Source of the DNA: Rugalucina vietnamica
Lineage: Eukaryota; Mollusca; Bivalvia; Lucinida; Lucinidae
Assembly: GCA_964017185.1 (NCBI GenBank)
Contig: OZ024880.1
Span: forward strand, 38,158,329 to 38,222,328
Reading direction: 5' to 3'
Length of the DNA: 64,000 nt
Shown here piece by piece: positions 53,642 to 63,875 of the stretch (position 1 is its first letter; every line of letters begins with the position of its first letter). Below the pieces are notes generated by a model. It did no database searches. It was not told where the DNA came from and saw nothing but the letters and a program-made list of their open reading frames with translations. The position numbers and the translations under genes are program-made.

Positions 53642-56600
53642 CTACAAACATAAACCATAGTGAACTTGTATGCAAGCTAGTGGACACAAGACATGCATTT
53701 GATTACGCCTTTTGTATTATTTCATTTGGTTTTGACCTTTCTCTTGCCCTTGGCAGTATAATATGACAAAAGGGAAACATGTATGGTTCCTCAATATAGC
53801 ATGAAAGGAAATAGTTACTGAATTGTTTGTCTTTTTTCTCTCAGCAAGCATGATTTTCCCCTGCTATCCCAATGTAATATGAAAAAATTTCCCTATCCCA
53901 ATCCTAACATTACTTTAGCAATCATATCCCCATCATAGTAATTTCAAAGTGCTCAACTCAGTTTCTCATAGTTCATAGTGGGTTTATTTTTCTGAGCAAC
54001 CTCCTGATTTTACCCTGCTATCCCAATCCAATATAACTTGCCCTCCTGATCTTTATCACTAACCTTAGCAATCTGAATCATATCATTTACCTTAGAAATC
54101 ATATCACTAACCTTAGAAATCATATCACTAACCTTAGCAATCATATCACTAACCTTAGCAATCATATCACTAACCTTAGCAATCATATCACTAACCTTAG
54201 CAATCATACCACTAACCTTAGCAATCATACCACTAACCTTAGCAATCATATCACTAACCTTAGCAATCATATCACTAACCTTAGCAATCATATCACTCAC
54301 CTTAGCAATCATATCACTAACCTTAGCAATCATATCACTAACCTTAGCAATCATATCACTAACCTTAGCAATCATATCACTAACCTTAGCAATCATACCA
54401 CTAACCTTAGCAATCATACCACTAACCTTAGCAATCATATCACTAACCTTAGCAATCATATCACTAACCTTAGCAATCATATCACTAACCTTAGCAATCA
54501 TATCACTAACCTTAGCAATCACAGTACCATCATAGTAATATCTTAGTGCTTGACTAAGTTTCACATAGTTCATAATGGGTTTGTTTTTCCTCTGTCCCTT
54601 CTCCCGATTTTCCCCAAGTTTCTAATACAAATCACCCTCCCAATCCAAACCTTAGCAATCATATCACTAACCTTAGCAATCATATCACTAACCTTGGCAA
54701 TCATATCACTAACCTTAGCAATCATATCACTAACCTTAGCAATCATATCACTTACCTTAGCAATCATATCACTAACCTTAGCAATCATATCACTAACCTT
54801 GGCAATCATATCACTTACCTTAGCAATCATACCACTAACCTTAGCAATCATACCACTAACCTTAGCAATCATACCACTAACCTTAGCAATCATATCACTA
54901 ACCTTAGCAATCATATCACTAACCTTAGCAATCATATCACTCACCTTAGCAATCATACCACTAACCTTAGCAATCACAGTACCATCATAGTAATATCTTA
55001 GTGCTTGACTAAGTTTCACATAGTTCATAATGGGTTTGTTTTTCCTCTGTCCCTTCTCCCGATTTTCCCCAAGTTTCTAATACAAATCACCCTCCCAATC
55101 CAAACCTTAGCAATCATATCACTAACCTTAGCAATCATATCACTAACCTTAGCAATCATATCACCATCGTAGTAATATCTAAGTGCTCGACTAAGTTTCT
55201 CATAGTTCATAGTGGGCTTATTTTTCCTCTGTCCCCACATCTGAGCGACCATCTCCGGGTTGTTGAGCTTGAACTCTCCCTCTTCCCCGATCCACTGGAT
55301 CACCTCCCGACAGTCCTTGTCTGTCAATAGTTCGAGGAGAAACTGCCACAGCTGGATCTGACCATTGTTACCTACAAAAACGGACATGATTAATAAGTTC
55401 TTTCATTTTGACTGGTCCACCACAAAATGACCTGTTGAGTCACAGAAGAAGGCTTGATGCTTGACATTTTGGATTTCAGAAAGAGAGGAAATGCCCTATC
55501 CTTGTTATAATAACGGCACTGATCAGCTTAAAGCACTATTTTACAAATAATCATTCTAAAACACTAGTAAATGTGACGACACCTGATAGGATGACATTAA
55601 AAGTTTGTAAAAGTATATGTTGCAATATCCAAGGAACCTACCCGTTCTATTGCCTGGTGAGAAGCCATGATCCCCAGTTATCCTGGGTGATCTGTTCTTA
55701 TTCTGTTTCCACTTCTTTCCGCCTGTCAAAACACAGTAAAACAGTTTTATCATTACAAACTTGTTTAAATAAATTTCATACTTTGACCTTAGACATACAA
55801 CATTATATCCTTTTACAGGCCATTAGTGTTTAATTATACCTTTTCACTCAGTCATTTACTGTTTAGTTTCCTAACCTCAATGTTCCTAGCCAATACTTAT
55901 GGCAGCAGTATACAAATCAAGTGACAATAGACAAGGAATTAATACAATATAAAAATCATCTCAACCCACACACCAGGTAGGAATCAACATAAGAATACAA
56001 GACATCAAATGAGCCTGTGTGTGAGAAAGCCAACAATTTGGGTTCCAACCAGGTCCGAAACAAACTGGGCTGTACAGTCACAGAAGATGGTTTGAGGCTG
56101 GAAATTTGGGATTTAGAAAGTAGAGGAATTGTACTATCCGTGTAATGAAAACAGCTTCGCAGTTACTGTGAAGCTGATCTGCGCCTTTGTTTTTGCATAT
56201 GCACATTGATGGTTTTCTCATGAGGTGGCTCAAATAATATAAGTCTTATGAAGAACACGATAACTAGCTCTTTCCCAAGTAAGGTGGCCATAAAAACGCC
56301 AAACCTAAAATCAAACATGGCCAGGACAAGAGTAGACAAATTGCAAATCATTCTTTTGTTGTTTTTTTTCTTGAAATTACATGTATGTGTTAAATTTGTG
56401 TTTATGTTTTTATCTCACGTCTTCTTCAATACTTGGACGCACTACAGACACAAGCTTTTGTTCCCGGTTCTTAAATAACAGGCTGTGATATGGTCATTAT
56501 ACTCTATTTTGAATAGTTTATTTTTTTTTTCATTTATTCTTTTTAATTTTTAAATTAAAATATGTATTTACCTGTACTTGCAACCCTGATTGTTGTGATG

Positions 56601-59600
56601 GCTTGTGGCATAGGCTGTTGCATCACAGCTGGAACACAACCGAAAATAATAATGTCAATTCAATATTTCACCATAAATTAACCAGAGGACCATTGGTCCT
56701 GAGAACGCTCACCTGAAGCCTGATCTTGGAGTATTAAGTCATCATGAAATGACCTTGACCTTGAATACTCACACACCTTTATTGACTTCACAAGTTGTCT
56801 GCATCTGCAAAGTTTCAGGTCTCAGGCTGCAATAGTTTCCAAACCCAGTGATTTCTGAGAAAACCATAATTTTAATTTTGATATTTAAATGACCTTGGGT
56901 CAAGGTAAAAAAAAGAAATGACATTGGCCTTCATTAATTACTTACCTTCATTGACTCCATTAGTTGTCTGCATCTAGCAACATTCAGGTCTCAGGCTGCA
57001 ACAGTTTCCAAAATATCCATTGTTTTCGCCTTTTCCCATGTAAAAGCCTATGTTTCCAAAATTGCCGTAAAATAGGTCAAGGTCATCCTAGGGTCATCAT
57101 TTCAACAAACTATGATGGGCTGGAGTCCTTAATGCTACATACCAAGTTTTGCGTAAATCGGCCAGCCGGTTCTGGAGAAGAAGATTTTTGAGTGGTTTTT
57201 ACCATAGTTGGACATGGTGGCCATCTTGGTCATGTGACCCGAATTTCGCGATCACATTTTCGTTACCCCTACCCATGGACACTCCACATAAAATTTCACT
57301 TTGATTGGCCAAGCAGTTTCAAAGAAGAAATTCTTTGAAAAGTGTGTATGGACGATAGACTGGCCAAGGTCAAGAGATGACCTTGACCTAAATTAATCAC
57401 ATACCTTCATCTACTCCATTAGTTGTTTGCAGGTCTCAGGCTGCAACAGTTTTCAAAAAATCCATAGTTTTCACTTTTCCCATGTAAAAGCCTATGTTTC
57501 CAAAATTGAAATTGCCGTAAAATAGGTCAAGGTCATCCTAGGGTCATCATTTGATCAACTTTGATGGGCTGGAGTCCCAAATGCCACATACCAAGTTTCA
57601 TGAAAATCGGCCTGCCGGTTCTGGAGAAGAAGATTTTTGAGTGGTTTTTACCATATATGGGCGTGGCGGCCATCTTGGTCATGTGACCTGGATTTCGCGA
57701 TCAAACTTTCGTCTCCCCTACCCATGGATGCTCCACATAAAATTTCACATTGATTGGCCAAGCAGTTTCAGAGAAGAAGATCTTTGAAAAGTGTGTATGG
57801 ACGACAGACAGGCAAAGATCAAGAGATGACCTTGACCTAAATTAATCACATACCTTCATCTACTCCATTGGTTGTTTGCATCTACCTCTTTTCAGGCCTC
57901 AGGCTGCAATAGTTTTCAAAAAATCCATAGTTTTCACTTTTTCCCATGTAAAAGCCTATGTTTCCAAAATTGACCTTGCCATAAAATAGGTCAAGGTCAT
58001 CCTACGGTCATCATTTGATCAAACTATGATGGGCTGGAGTCCCAAATGCTACATACCAAGTTTCATGAAAATTGGCCAGCCTGTTCTAGAGAAGAAGACT
58101 TTTGAGTGGTTTTTACCATATATGGGCGTGGCAGCCATCTTGGTCATGTGACCTGGATTTCGCGATCAAACTTTCGTCTCCCCTAACCATGGATGCTCCA
58201 AATAAAAGTTCACTTTGATTGGCCAAGCATTTTCAGAGAAGAAGATCTTTGAAAAGTGTGTATGGACGACAGACTGGCCAAGGTCAAGAGATGACCTTGA
58301 CCTAAATTAACCACATACCTTCATCTACTCCATTAGTTGTTTGCATCTACCACTTTTCAGGCTTCAGGCTGCAATAGTTTAAAAAAAAACAACATAGTTT
58401 TCACTTTTTCCCATGTAAAAGCCTATCTTTCCAAATTTGACCTTGCCGCAAAATAGGTCAAGGTCATCCAAGGATCATCATTTTATCAAACTATGATGGG
58501 CTGAAGTCCCCGATGCTACATACCAAGTTTCGTGGAAATAGGCCCACCGGTTCTGGAGAAGAAGATTTTTGAAGGGTTTTTACCATATATGGGCGTGGCG
58601 GCCATCTTGGTCATGTGACCTGGATTTCGCGATCAAACTTGAAATGCCACTACCCAAGGAGGCTCCACATAAAATTTCAATTAGATCGGCCAAGCGGTTT
58701 CAGAGAAGAAGATCTTTGAAATTGTGGACGACGGACGGACGCCGGACGCTGGATCATGGCCATCCTATAAGCTCACCTTGTGAGCCTTCGGCTCAGGTGA
58801 GCTAAAAATATACTCTGTGTTCTCATTAATTTTTGCAAGCAAGATTAAAGATTTAAAATTAAATGGACAAAAACATTTTATCATACAATTAGAATTTAAA
58901 AGACTCTGGCAGTGACCTGTTAAGCAATCATTCAATACCTGCTGAGGGGATTGTTTAGTGCATGCACTGCAGGTTAACCAGTGTTTTCTCTGTAGATGTT
59001 CAAAATTACAACTGAACATCATAAACTCAGCAAACTCATTTCTGGCTGCCCCCTGTGGCCAAGTGGTAAAAAACGCAGATACTTCATTACAGCGCTTAAC
59101 CACTCAATCATCTCATGATTGTGTTTGATGTGGGCTCAAGCCACATACAGGGCATGTGTAACACAAGCCACAGTTCTGCTTGCAGGTGTGCCAGGTGTTT
59201 TTTCTTGGGGTACTTCTGTCTTCACCCCACCTACTGATTGGCCTGTCTCATATGATTTGAAATAGGGACGTATAACTGAATCAGAAACAAGAGGACCATT
59301 GGTCCGGAGAACGCTCACCTGAAGCCTGATCTTGGAGTATTAAGTCATCATGAAATGACCTTGAATACTCACACACCTTTATTGACTTCATAAGTTGTCT
59401 GCATCTGCAAAGTTTCAGGTCTCAGGCTGCAATAGTTTCCAAACCCAGTGATTTCTGAGAAAACCATAATTTTAATTTTGATATTTAAATCAAGAAATGA
59501 CCTTGGCCTTCATTAATTACTTACTTTCATTGACTCCATTAGTTGTCTGCATCTAGCAACTTTCAGGTCTCAGGCTGCACCAGTTTCCAAAATATCCATT

Positions 59601-62600
59601 GTTTTTGCCTTTTCCCATGTAAAAGCCTGTTTCCAAAATTGACCTTGCCGTAAAATAGGTCAAGGTCATCCTAGGGTCATCATTTCATCAAACTATGATG
59701 GGCTGGAGTCCCAAATGCTACATACTAAGTTTCGCGTAAATCGGCCAGCCGGTTCTGGAGAAGAAGATTTTTGAGTGGTTTTTACCATAAATGGACATGG
59801 CGGTCATCTTGGTCACGTGACCCAAATTTTGCAATCAAACTTTCATCCCCCCTACCCATGGAGGCTCCACATAAAATTTCACTGTGATTGGCCAAGCAGT
59901 TTCAGAGAAAAAGATCTCTGAAAAGTGTGTATGGACGACAGACTGGCCAAGGTCAAGACATGACCTTGACCTAAATTAATCACATACCTTCATCTACTCC
60001 ATTAGTTGTTTGCATCTACCACTTTTCAGGTCTCAGGCTGCAACAGTTTTCAAAAAATCCAGTTTCACTTTTCCCATGTAAAAGCCTATGTTTCCAAAAT
60101 TGAAATTGCCGTAAAATAGGTCCAGGTCATTCTAGGGTCATCATTTGATCAAACTATGATGGGCTTGAGTCCCAAATGTTACATAACAAGTTTCATGAAA
60201 ATCGGCCTGCCGGTTCTGGAGAAGATTTTTTTTTTTTTGATTCAGTTTTACGTCCCTTTCAAGCTTTTTCACTCATATCGAGACGAATCAATCGGTAGGT
60301 GGGGCGAAAACCGGAGTACCCGGAGAAAAACCACCTGACACATCCTCAAGCAGAACTTGGCTTGTCCCACATGTGACTCGTGCCCCGAGCAAGGCGCGAA
60401 ACCCACAGCGGTGAGATGATCGAATGATTAAGAGCACTGAAGTCAGCAACCTTAACCACTCGGCCACGGGGGCCGCTTGGATTTCGCGATCAAACTTTCG
60501 TCTACCCTGCCCATGGATGCTCCACATAAAATTTCAGTTTGATTGGCCATGCAGTTTCAGAGAAGAAGATCTTTGAAAAGTGTGTATGGATGACAGACTG
60601 GTCAAGGTCAAGAGATGACCTTGATCTAAATTAATCACATACTTTCATTAGTTGTTTTGCATCTATCACTTTTAAGGCATCAGGCATCAGGCTGCAATAG
60701 TTTTCAAACAAGAGGACCAATGGTCCTGTAAACGCTCACCTGAGATCTGCTGCATATACCAATAAACATGTTGGAATATCAAGGTATTTAACCCCAGTGC
60801 AAGGACAGATGAAGCCCTTGGGCCATTTTCTTTTTTCAGAATAATCAATATTCTTTCCATCTGCCAATTTCCCGCTGGTTTTCCCCTTCAAATGGCATTT
60901 TAACAGTTTTTCCCATTCAAATGCATAGACAACCCATGTTGACCTTGCCATAAACTGGGTCAAGGTCATGATTTGTATATACATTGTAGTACTTTAGCCA
61001 TCAATGCTTAATGCCAAGTTTCTTTGAAATCGGTCAACCGGTTCCGGAGAAGATTATTCAAGGGTTTTTACCATACATGTATATGGGCATGGCAGCCATC
61101 TTGGTCATGTGACCTAGATTATTTCTATACACATTGATTCCCCTATTCTATAGATGCTTCACATAAAATTTGGCTTTGATTGGCCGAGCGGTTTCAGAGG
61201 AGAAGATATTTGAATATTATAGTAATATACATGCATAATGCCCCGGGATGGGGGCAGATGAGCCCCTGGGGTCCATTTTTTTTCAGAATCATTAAAATAT
61301 TCAGTCCTAATGCCCATTTCCTGCAAGATTTTCACTTTAAATGATATTTAAAAAGTTTTCCCCATTCAAATGCATTGGTGACCTATGTTGACCTTGCCGT
61401 AAAATAGGTCAAGGTCATCACAGGGTCATGATTTATATATACATTGTAGTAGTTGAGTCATCCATACTTCATGCAAAGTTTCGTTGAAATCGGTTCACCG
61501 ATTCTGGAGAAGAAGATTTTAGAAGGGTTTTTACCATATATGGGCATGGCGGCCATCTTGGTCATGTGACCTGTATTATTTATTTACACATTGTTTCCCT
61601 TTTCCTATAGATGCTTCATATAAACTTTGGTTTTGATTGGCCAAGTGGTTTCAGAGAAAAAGATCTTTAAAAAGTGTGTATAGACAACAGACTGGCCAAG
61701 GTCAAGAGATGACCTTGACCTAAATTAATCATATACCTTCATCTTATCCATTGGTTGCTTGCATCTACCACTTTTCAGGACTCAGGCTGCAATAGTTTTC
61801 GAAAAATAGCTAATTTCCACTTTTCCCATTATAAGTCTATGGAAACTTAAGGTTACCATAGCAACCCGAGTTCTTATCCCACTGGAATAAAAAACACAAA
61901 TTATGTAGAGGCTACTGTCAGGAACATGTATTCAAAGTACAGGATTCATCCCCTTGACAGTTTCTGAGGAGAAGATTTTTGAATGTTTTTTTTTTTTCAA
62001 AATTTTGCCCTTTATGGGGCCCCAGCAACCAATCAAAATAAAGGATTAGGACAAAACTCACAAGAAACGTCAAACACTACTCAATAAACATTTCTGCAAA
62101 AACAAAATTCAAATGTCTGAAATTTAAGCGGAAAAATAGCCGATTTCCACTTTTCGCATTATAAGTCTATGGAAACTTTAAGTTGCCATAGCAACCAGAG
62201 TTCTTATCCGCCTGGAATAAAAAACACAAATTATGTAGAGGCCACTGTCAGGAACATGTATACAAAGTACAGGCTTAATCCCCTTGACAGTTTCTGAGAA
62301 GAAGATTTTTGAATGTTTTTCGAAATTTTGCCCTATATGGGGCCCCTGCAACCAATCAAAATAAAGGATTAGGACAAAAGTCACACGAAACGTAGAGGAC
62401 TACTCAATAAACATTTCTGCAAAAACAAAATTCAAATATCTCCAACACCACAGCAAAAACTGGCAATTTTCACTTTTTTCCATTATAAGTCTATGGGAAG
62501 CATAAGTTGTCATAGCAACCACAGTTCTTATCCGATCGAAATAAAAAACACAAATATTCGTTCCCCCCACCTGTAGATGCTAGATGTGAAATATGAAAAG

Positions 62601-63863
62601 ATTTGGCCTGGCAGCTTCAGAGGAGAAGTCGTTTGAATATGTTGACGACGACGACAGACGCCGGCTCGACCACTATACTATAAGCTCACCTGTGAGCCTC
62701 CGGCTCAGGTGAGCTAAAAATCCATAATTTTCACTTTAACCCATGTAATAGCCTATGTTTACAAAATTGACCTTGCCGTAAAATAGGTCAAGGTCATGCT
62801 AGGGTCATCATTTGATCAAACTATGATGAGCTGTAGTCCCAAATGCTACATACCAAGTTTCGTGAAAATCGGCCTTCCGGTTCATGAGAAGAAGATTTTT
62901 GAGTGGTTTTTACCATATATGGGCGTGGTGGCCATCTTGGTCATGTGACCTGGATATTGCGATCAAACTTTCGTCACCCCTACCCATGGATGCTCCATAT
63001 AAAATTTCACTTTGATTAGCCAAGCGGTTTCAGAGGAGAAGATCTTCGAAAAGTGTGTATGGACGACAGACTGGCTAAGGTCAAGAGATGACCTTGACCT
63101 AAATTAATCACATACCTTCATCTACTCCATTAGTTGTTTTCATCTACCACTTTTCAGGCATCAGGCTGCAATAGTTTTCAAAAAATCCATAGTTTTCACT
63201 TTTTCCCATGTAAAAGCCTATGTTTGCAAATTTGACCTTGCCGTAAAATAGGTCAAGGTCATCCAAGGGTCATCATTTTATTAAACTATGATTGGTTGAA
63301 GTCCCCAATGCTACATACCAAGTTTCGTGGAAATCTGCCCACCGGTTCTGGAGAAGAAGATTTTTGAAGTGTTTTTACCATATATGGACGTGGCGGCCAT
63401 CTTGGTCATGTGACCCGGATCTCGCGATCAAACTTCAGTTCCCCCTACCTATGGATGCTCCACATAAAATTTCACTTTGATTGGCCAAGCGGTTTCAGAG
63501 AAGAAGATCTTTGAAATTGTGGACGACGGACGGACGGACGCCAGACGGACGGACGCCAGACGGACGGACGCCGGATCATGGCCATCCTATAAGCTCACTT
63601 TGTGAGCCTTCGGCTCAGGTGAGCTAAAAAAAATTCTGAGGGCAACTTACCCACAAACTTGCACTTGCGTAAGAGTTCTAAATGTGTCCAGAAAATGTCT
63701 CCTTTATCATTGGGAATGTAGTTAACAAACTGTGGATGAGAAAGTTCACACAACTGTTGTCCGTTCATACAAAACTTTGTCACATCAACATTCTCCAATC
63801 CAAATTCTTTCACCGCCCACTGTATCCAGTGACGTACATGTACCTCTGTCCACTGTATGGGAT
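53432..63863 (-). CDS. GABPA: GABPA-type ETS transcription factor, C-terminal gene span (5 exons)
   Basis: Exons in transcript order: 63863-63651, 56628-56572, 55722-55642, 55371-55148, 53641-53432. All have AG/GT borders, and the phases (1,1,1,0) agree. They give 260 residues plus stop; the 5' part is outside the window. The order is Pointed (SAM-like) domain, ~46-residue linker, ETS winged-helix domain, and a short C-terminal tail. The ETS block [32 protein letters not shown] and then [18 protein letters not shown] is typical of GABP-alpha (Ets97D in flies) rather than ETS1 or ELK. Known role: it binds GGAA sites as a heterodimer with GABP-beta and drives nuclear genes for mitochondria and other housekeeping functions. 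Introns carry AGCTCACC elements and an exon-junction array. Confidence 0.92.
54520..54575 (-). pseudogene. Pseudo-exon copy of the GABPA recognition helix (copy 2)
   Basis: It encodes [20 protein letters not shown] against [20 protein letters not shown] in the real exon. Glu and Arg of the recognition helix are changed to Val and Gln. Upstream sequence still resembles GQRKNKP (QRKNKPI). The same changes occur in the copy at 54976-55028, so these two copies are sisters. Confidence 0.85.
54976..55028 (-). pseudogene. Pseudo-exon copy of the GABPA recognition helix (copy 1)
   Basis: Identical at protein level to copy 2 and followed by a 16-unit array. No acceptor of exon quality precedes it; the open frame upstream stops within the spacer. 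Confidence 0.85.
55148..55371 (-). CDS. GABPA: GABPA exon: ETS domain including the recognition helix
   Basis: Helices 1-3 of the ETS domain: [37 protein letters not shown], and the DNA-recognition helix [18 protein letters not shown] with both GGAA-contacting arginines. The donor is AAG|GTTAGT at 55147-55142. Reading on past it gives VSDMIAK, because the junction itself is tandemly repeated in frame in the intron, so donor choice here is ambiguous by multiples of 21 bp. I use the first donor, which matches the family length (DGDMI.K joined to V.GKRFVYKF). Confidence 0.93.
55642..55722 (-). CDS. GABPA: GABPA exon: basic linker before the ETS domain
   Basis: 81 bp between TTTTGACAG and GTAGGT. 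It reads [20 protein letters not shown] then SPGNRT, and the last G starts the Gly of GNNGQ in the next exon. Lys/Arg-rich, as in the region N-terminal to the GABPA ETS domain. Confidence 0.85.
56011..56231 (+). mobile_element. GAGCC MITE in GABPA intron
   Basis: Flanked by AAAT on both sides. The second hairpin arm is intact and the first shortened (AATGAAAACAGCTTCGCAG). Confidence 0.78.
56572..56628 (-). CDS. GABPA: GABPA exon: Q/P linker
   Basis: A 57-bp exon. With the G from the previous exon it reads [19 protein letters not shown]. Splice sites are GTTCCAG and GTAAAT. It was found only because the phases on both sides fit; the linker is poorly conserved in the family. Confidence 0.8.
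56681..58803 (-). mobile_element. AGCTCACCTGAGCC tandem-core element in GABPA intron
   Basis: Complete in minus orientation from ACCAGAGGACCATTGGTCCT to the hairpin ending TCAGGTGAGCT (58803). It starts only 52 bp beyond the 57-bp linker exon. Three to four ~460-bp units (TGTGTATGGACGA near 57340, 57792 and 58255) and a short GACGGACGGAC microsatellite at 58727. Highly similar to 27536-29679. Confidence 0.82.
59045..59288 (+). mobile_element. tRNA-derived SINE, sense copy
   Basis: The head GCCCCCTGTGGCCAAGTGGT is tRNA-like and the B-box region GGGCTCAAGCC is near 59132. The body is the same as in other copies, with a tail CAGAAACAA that abuts the next element. Confidence 0.8.
60226..60475 (-). 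mobile_element. tRNA-derived SINE inserted in a tandem-core unit
   Basis: Antisense, with poly(T) at 60226-60238 and head CTTAACCACTCGGCCACGGGG. The surrounding unit continues across it (GGTTCTGGAGAAGATTTTT on one side, GGATTTCGCGATCAAAC on the other), although part of the unit is missing. Confidence 0.83.
60709..62715 (-). mobile_element. AGCTCACCTGAGCC element, nested inner copy
   Basis: It runs from CAAGAGGACCAATGGTCCTG to AGGTGAGCT (62715). The first half resembles the plus copy at 38680-40203 (CCCCAGGGGC..., ATGCATTGGTGACC); the second half resembles 22849-24340 (GGTTGCCATAGCAACC, CTTATCCG.ATCG). Hence it joins two core subtypes. Confidence 0.72.
63651..63863 (-). CDS. GABPA: GABPA exon: Pointed domain
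   Basis: The acceptor reads TATTCTAG and the donor GTAAGT on the minus strand. It encodes [20 protein letters not shown], then [12 protein letters not shown] and [12 protein letters not shown], the helix pattern of the ETS-family Pointed domain. It begins with 2 nt of a split codon and leaves 1 nt (G). Confidence 0.9.
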
Positions 63864-63875
63864 CTAGAATATGCA

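Larger units (their letters stand above)
53930..55147 (-). repeat. Amplified exon-intron junction of GABPA (21-bp arrays plus pseudo-exon copies)
   Basis: On the minus strand the 21-bp unit is ATTGCTAAGGTTAGTGATATG (given here only as the 7-codon word IAKVSDM). Arrays are 55168-55105 (3 units including the exon's own), 54975-54648 (16 units) and 54519-54050 (22 units). Before arrays two and three stand degenerate copies of the exon 3' end ([20 protein letters not shown], at ~55030-54976 and ~54575-54520). A third, with a stop in the recognition helix, is at ~54010-53930. A spacer containing CGATTTTCCCCAAGTTTC lies between blocks. Some units read IAKVSGM; in the largest array the order is 4 D, 2 G, 7 D, 2 G, 4 D, then three variants. 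Confidence 0.9.
59289..63625 (-). mobile_element. AGCTCACCTGAGCC element (outer), interrupted by a SINE and a nested copy
   Basis: Outer ends are AGAGGACCATTGGTCC at 59289 and the hairpin ending AGGTGAGCT at 63625. The sequence is broken at 60226-60475 by a SINE. It is broken again at 60709-62715 by another member of the same family: GCAATAGTTTTCAAA before the break continues as AAATCCATAATTTTCAC after it. Removing both restores the normal unit order. The microsatellite GGACGGACGGACGCCAGACG lies at 63528-63570. Confidence 0.8.

Noticed and set aside
54550-54990. Plus-strand ORF of LAIISLT heptads
   Set aside because: It is the complement of the 21-bp GABPA junction array; no splice or start context on this strand.
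53984-55168. CRISPR-like regular array
   Set aside because: There are no unique spacers; units are contiguous 21-bp tandem repeats in a eukaryotic intron.
55400-55530. Another GAGCC MITE
   Set aside because: Only short matches (GAGTCACAGAAGAAGGCTTG, GATTTCAGAAAGAGAGG) remain and no ends are visible; too decayed to list with boundaries.
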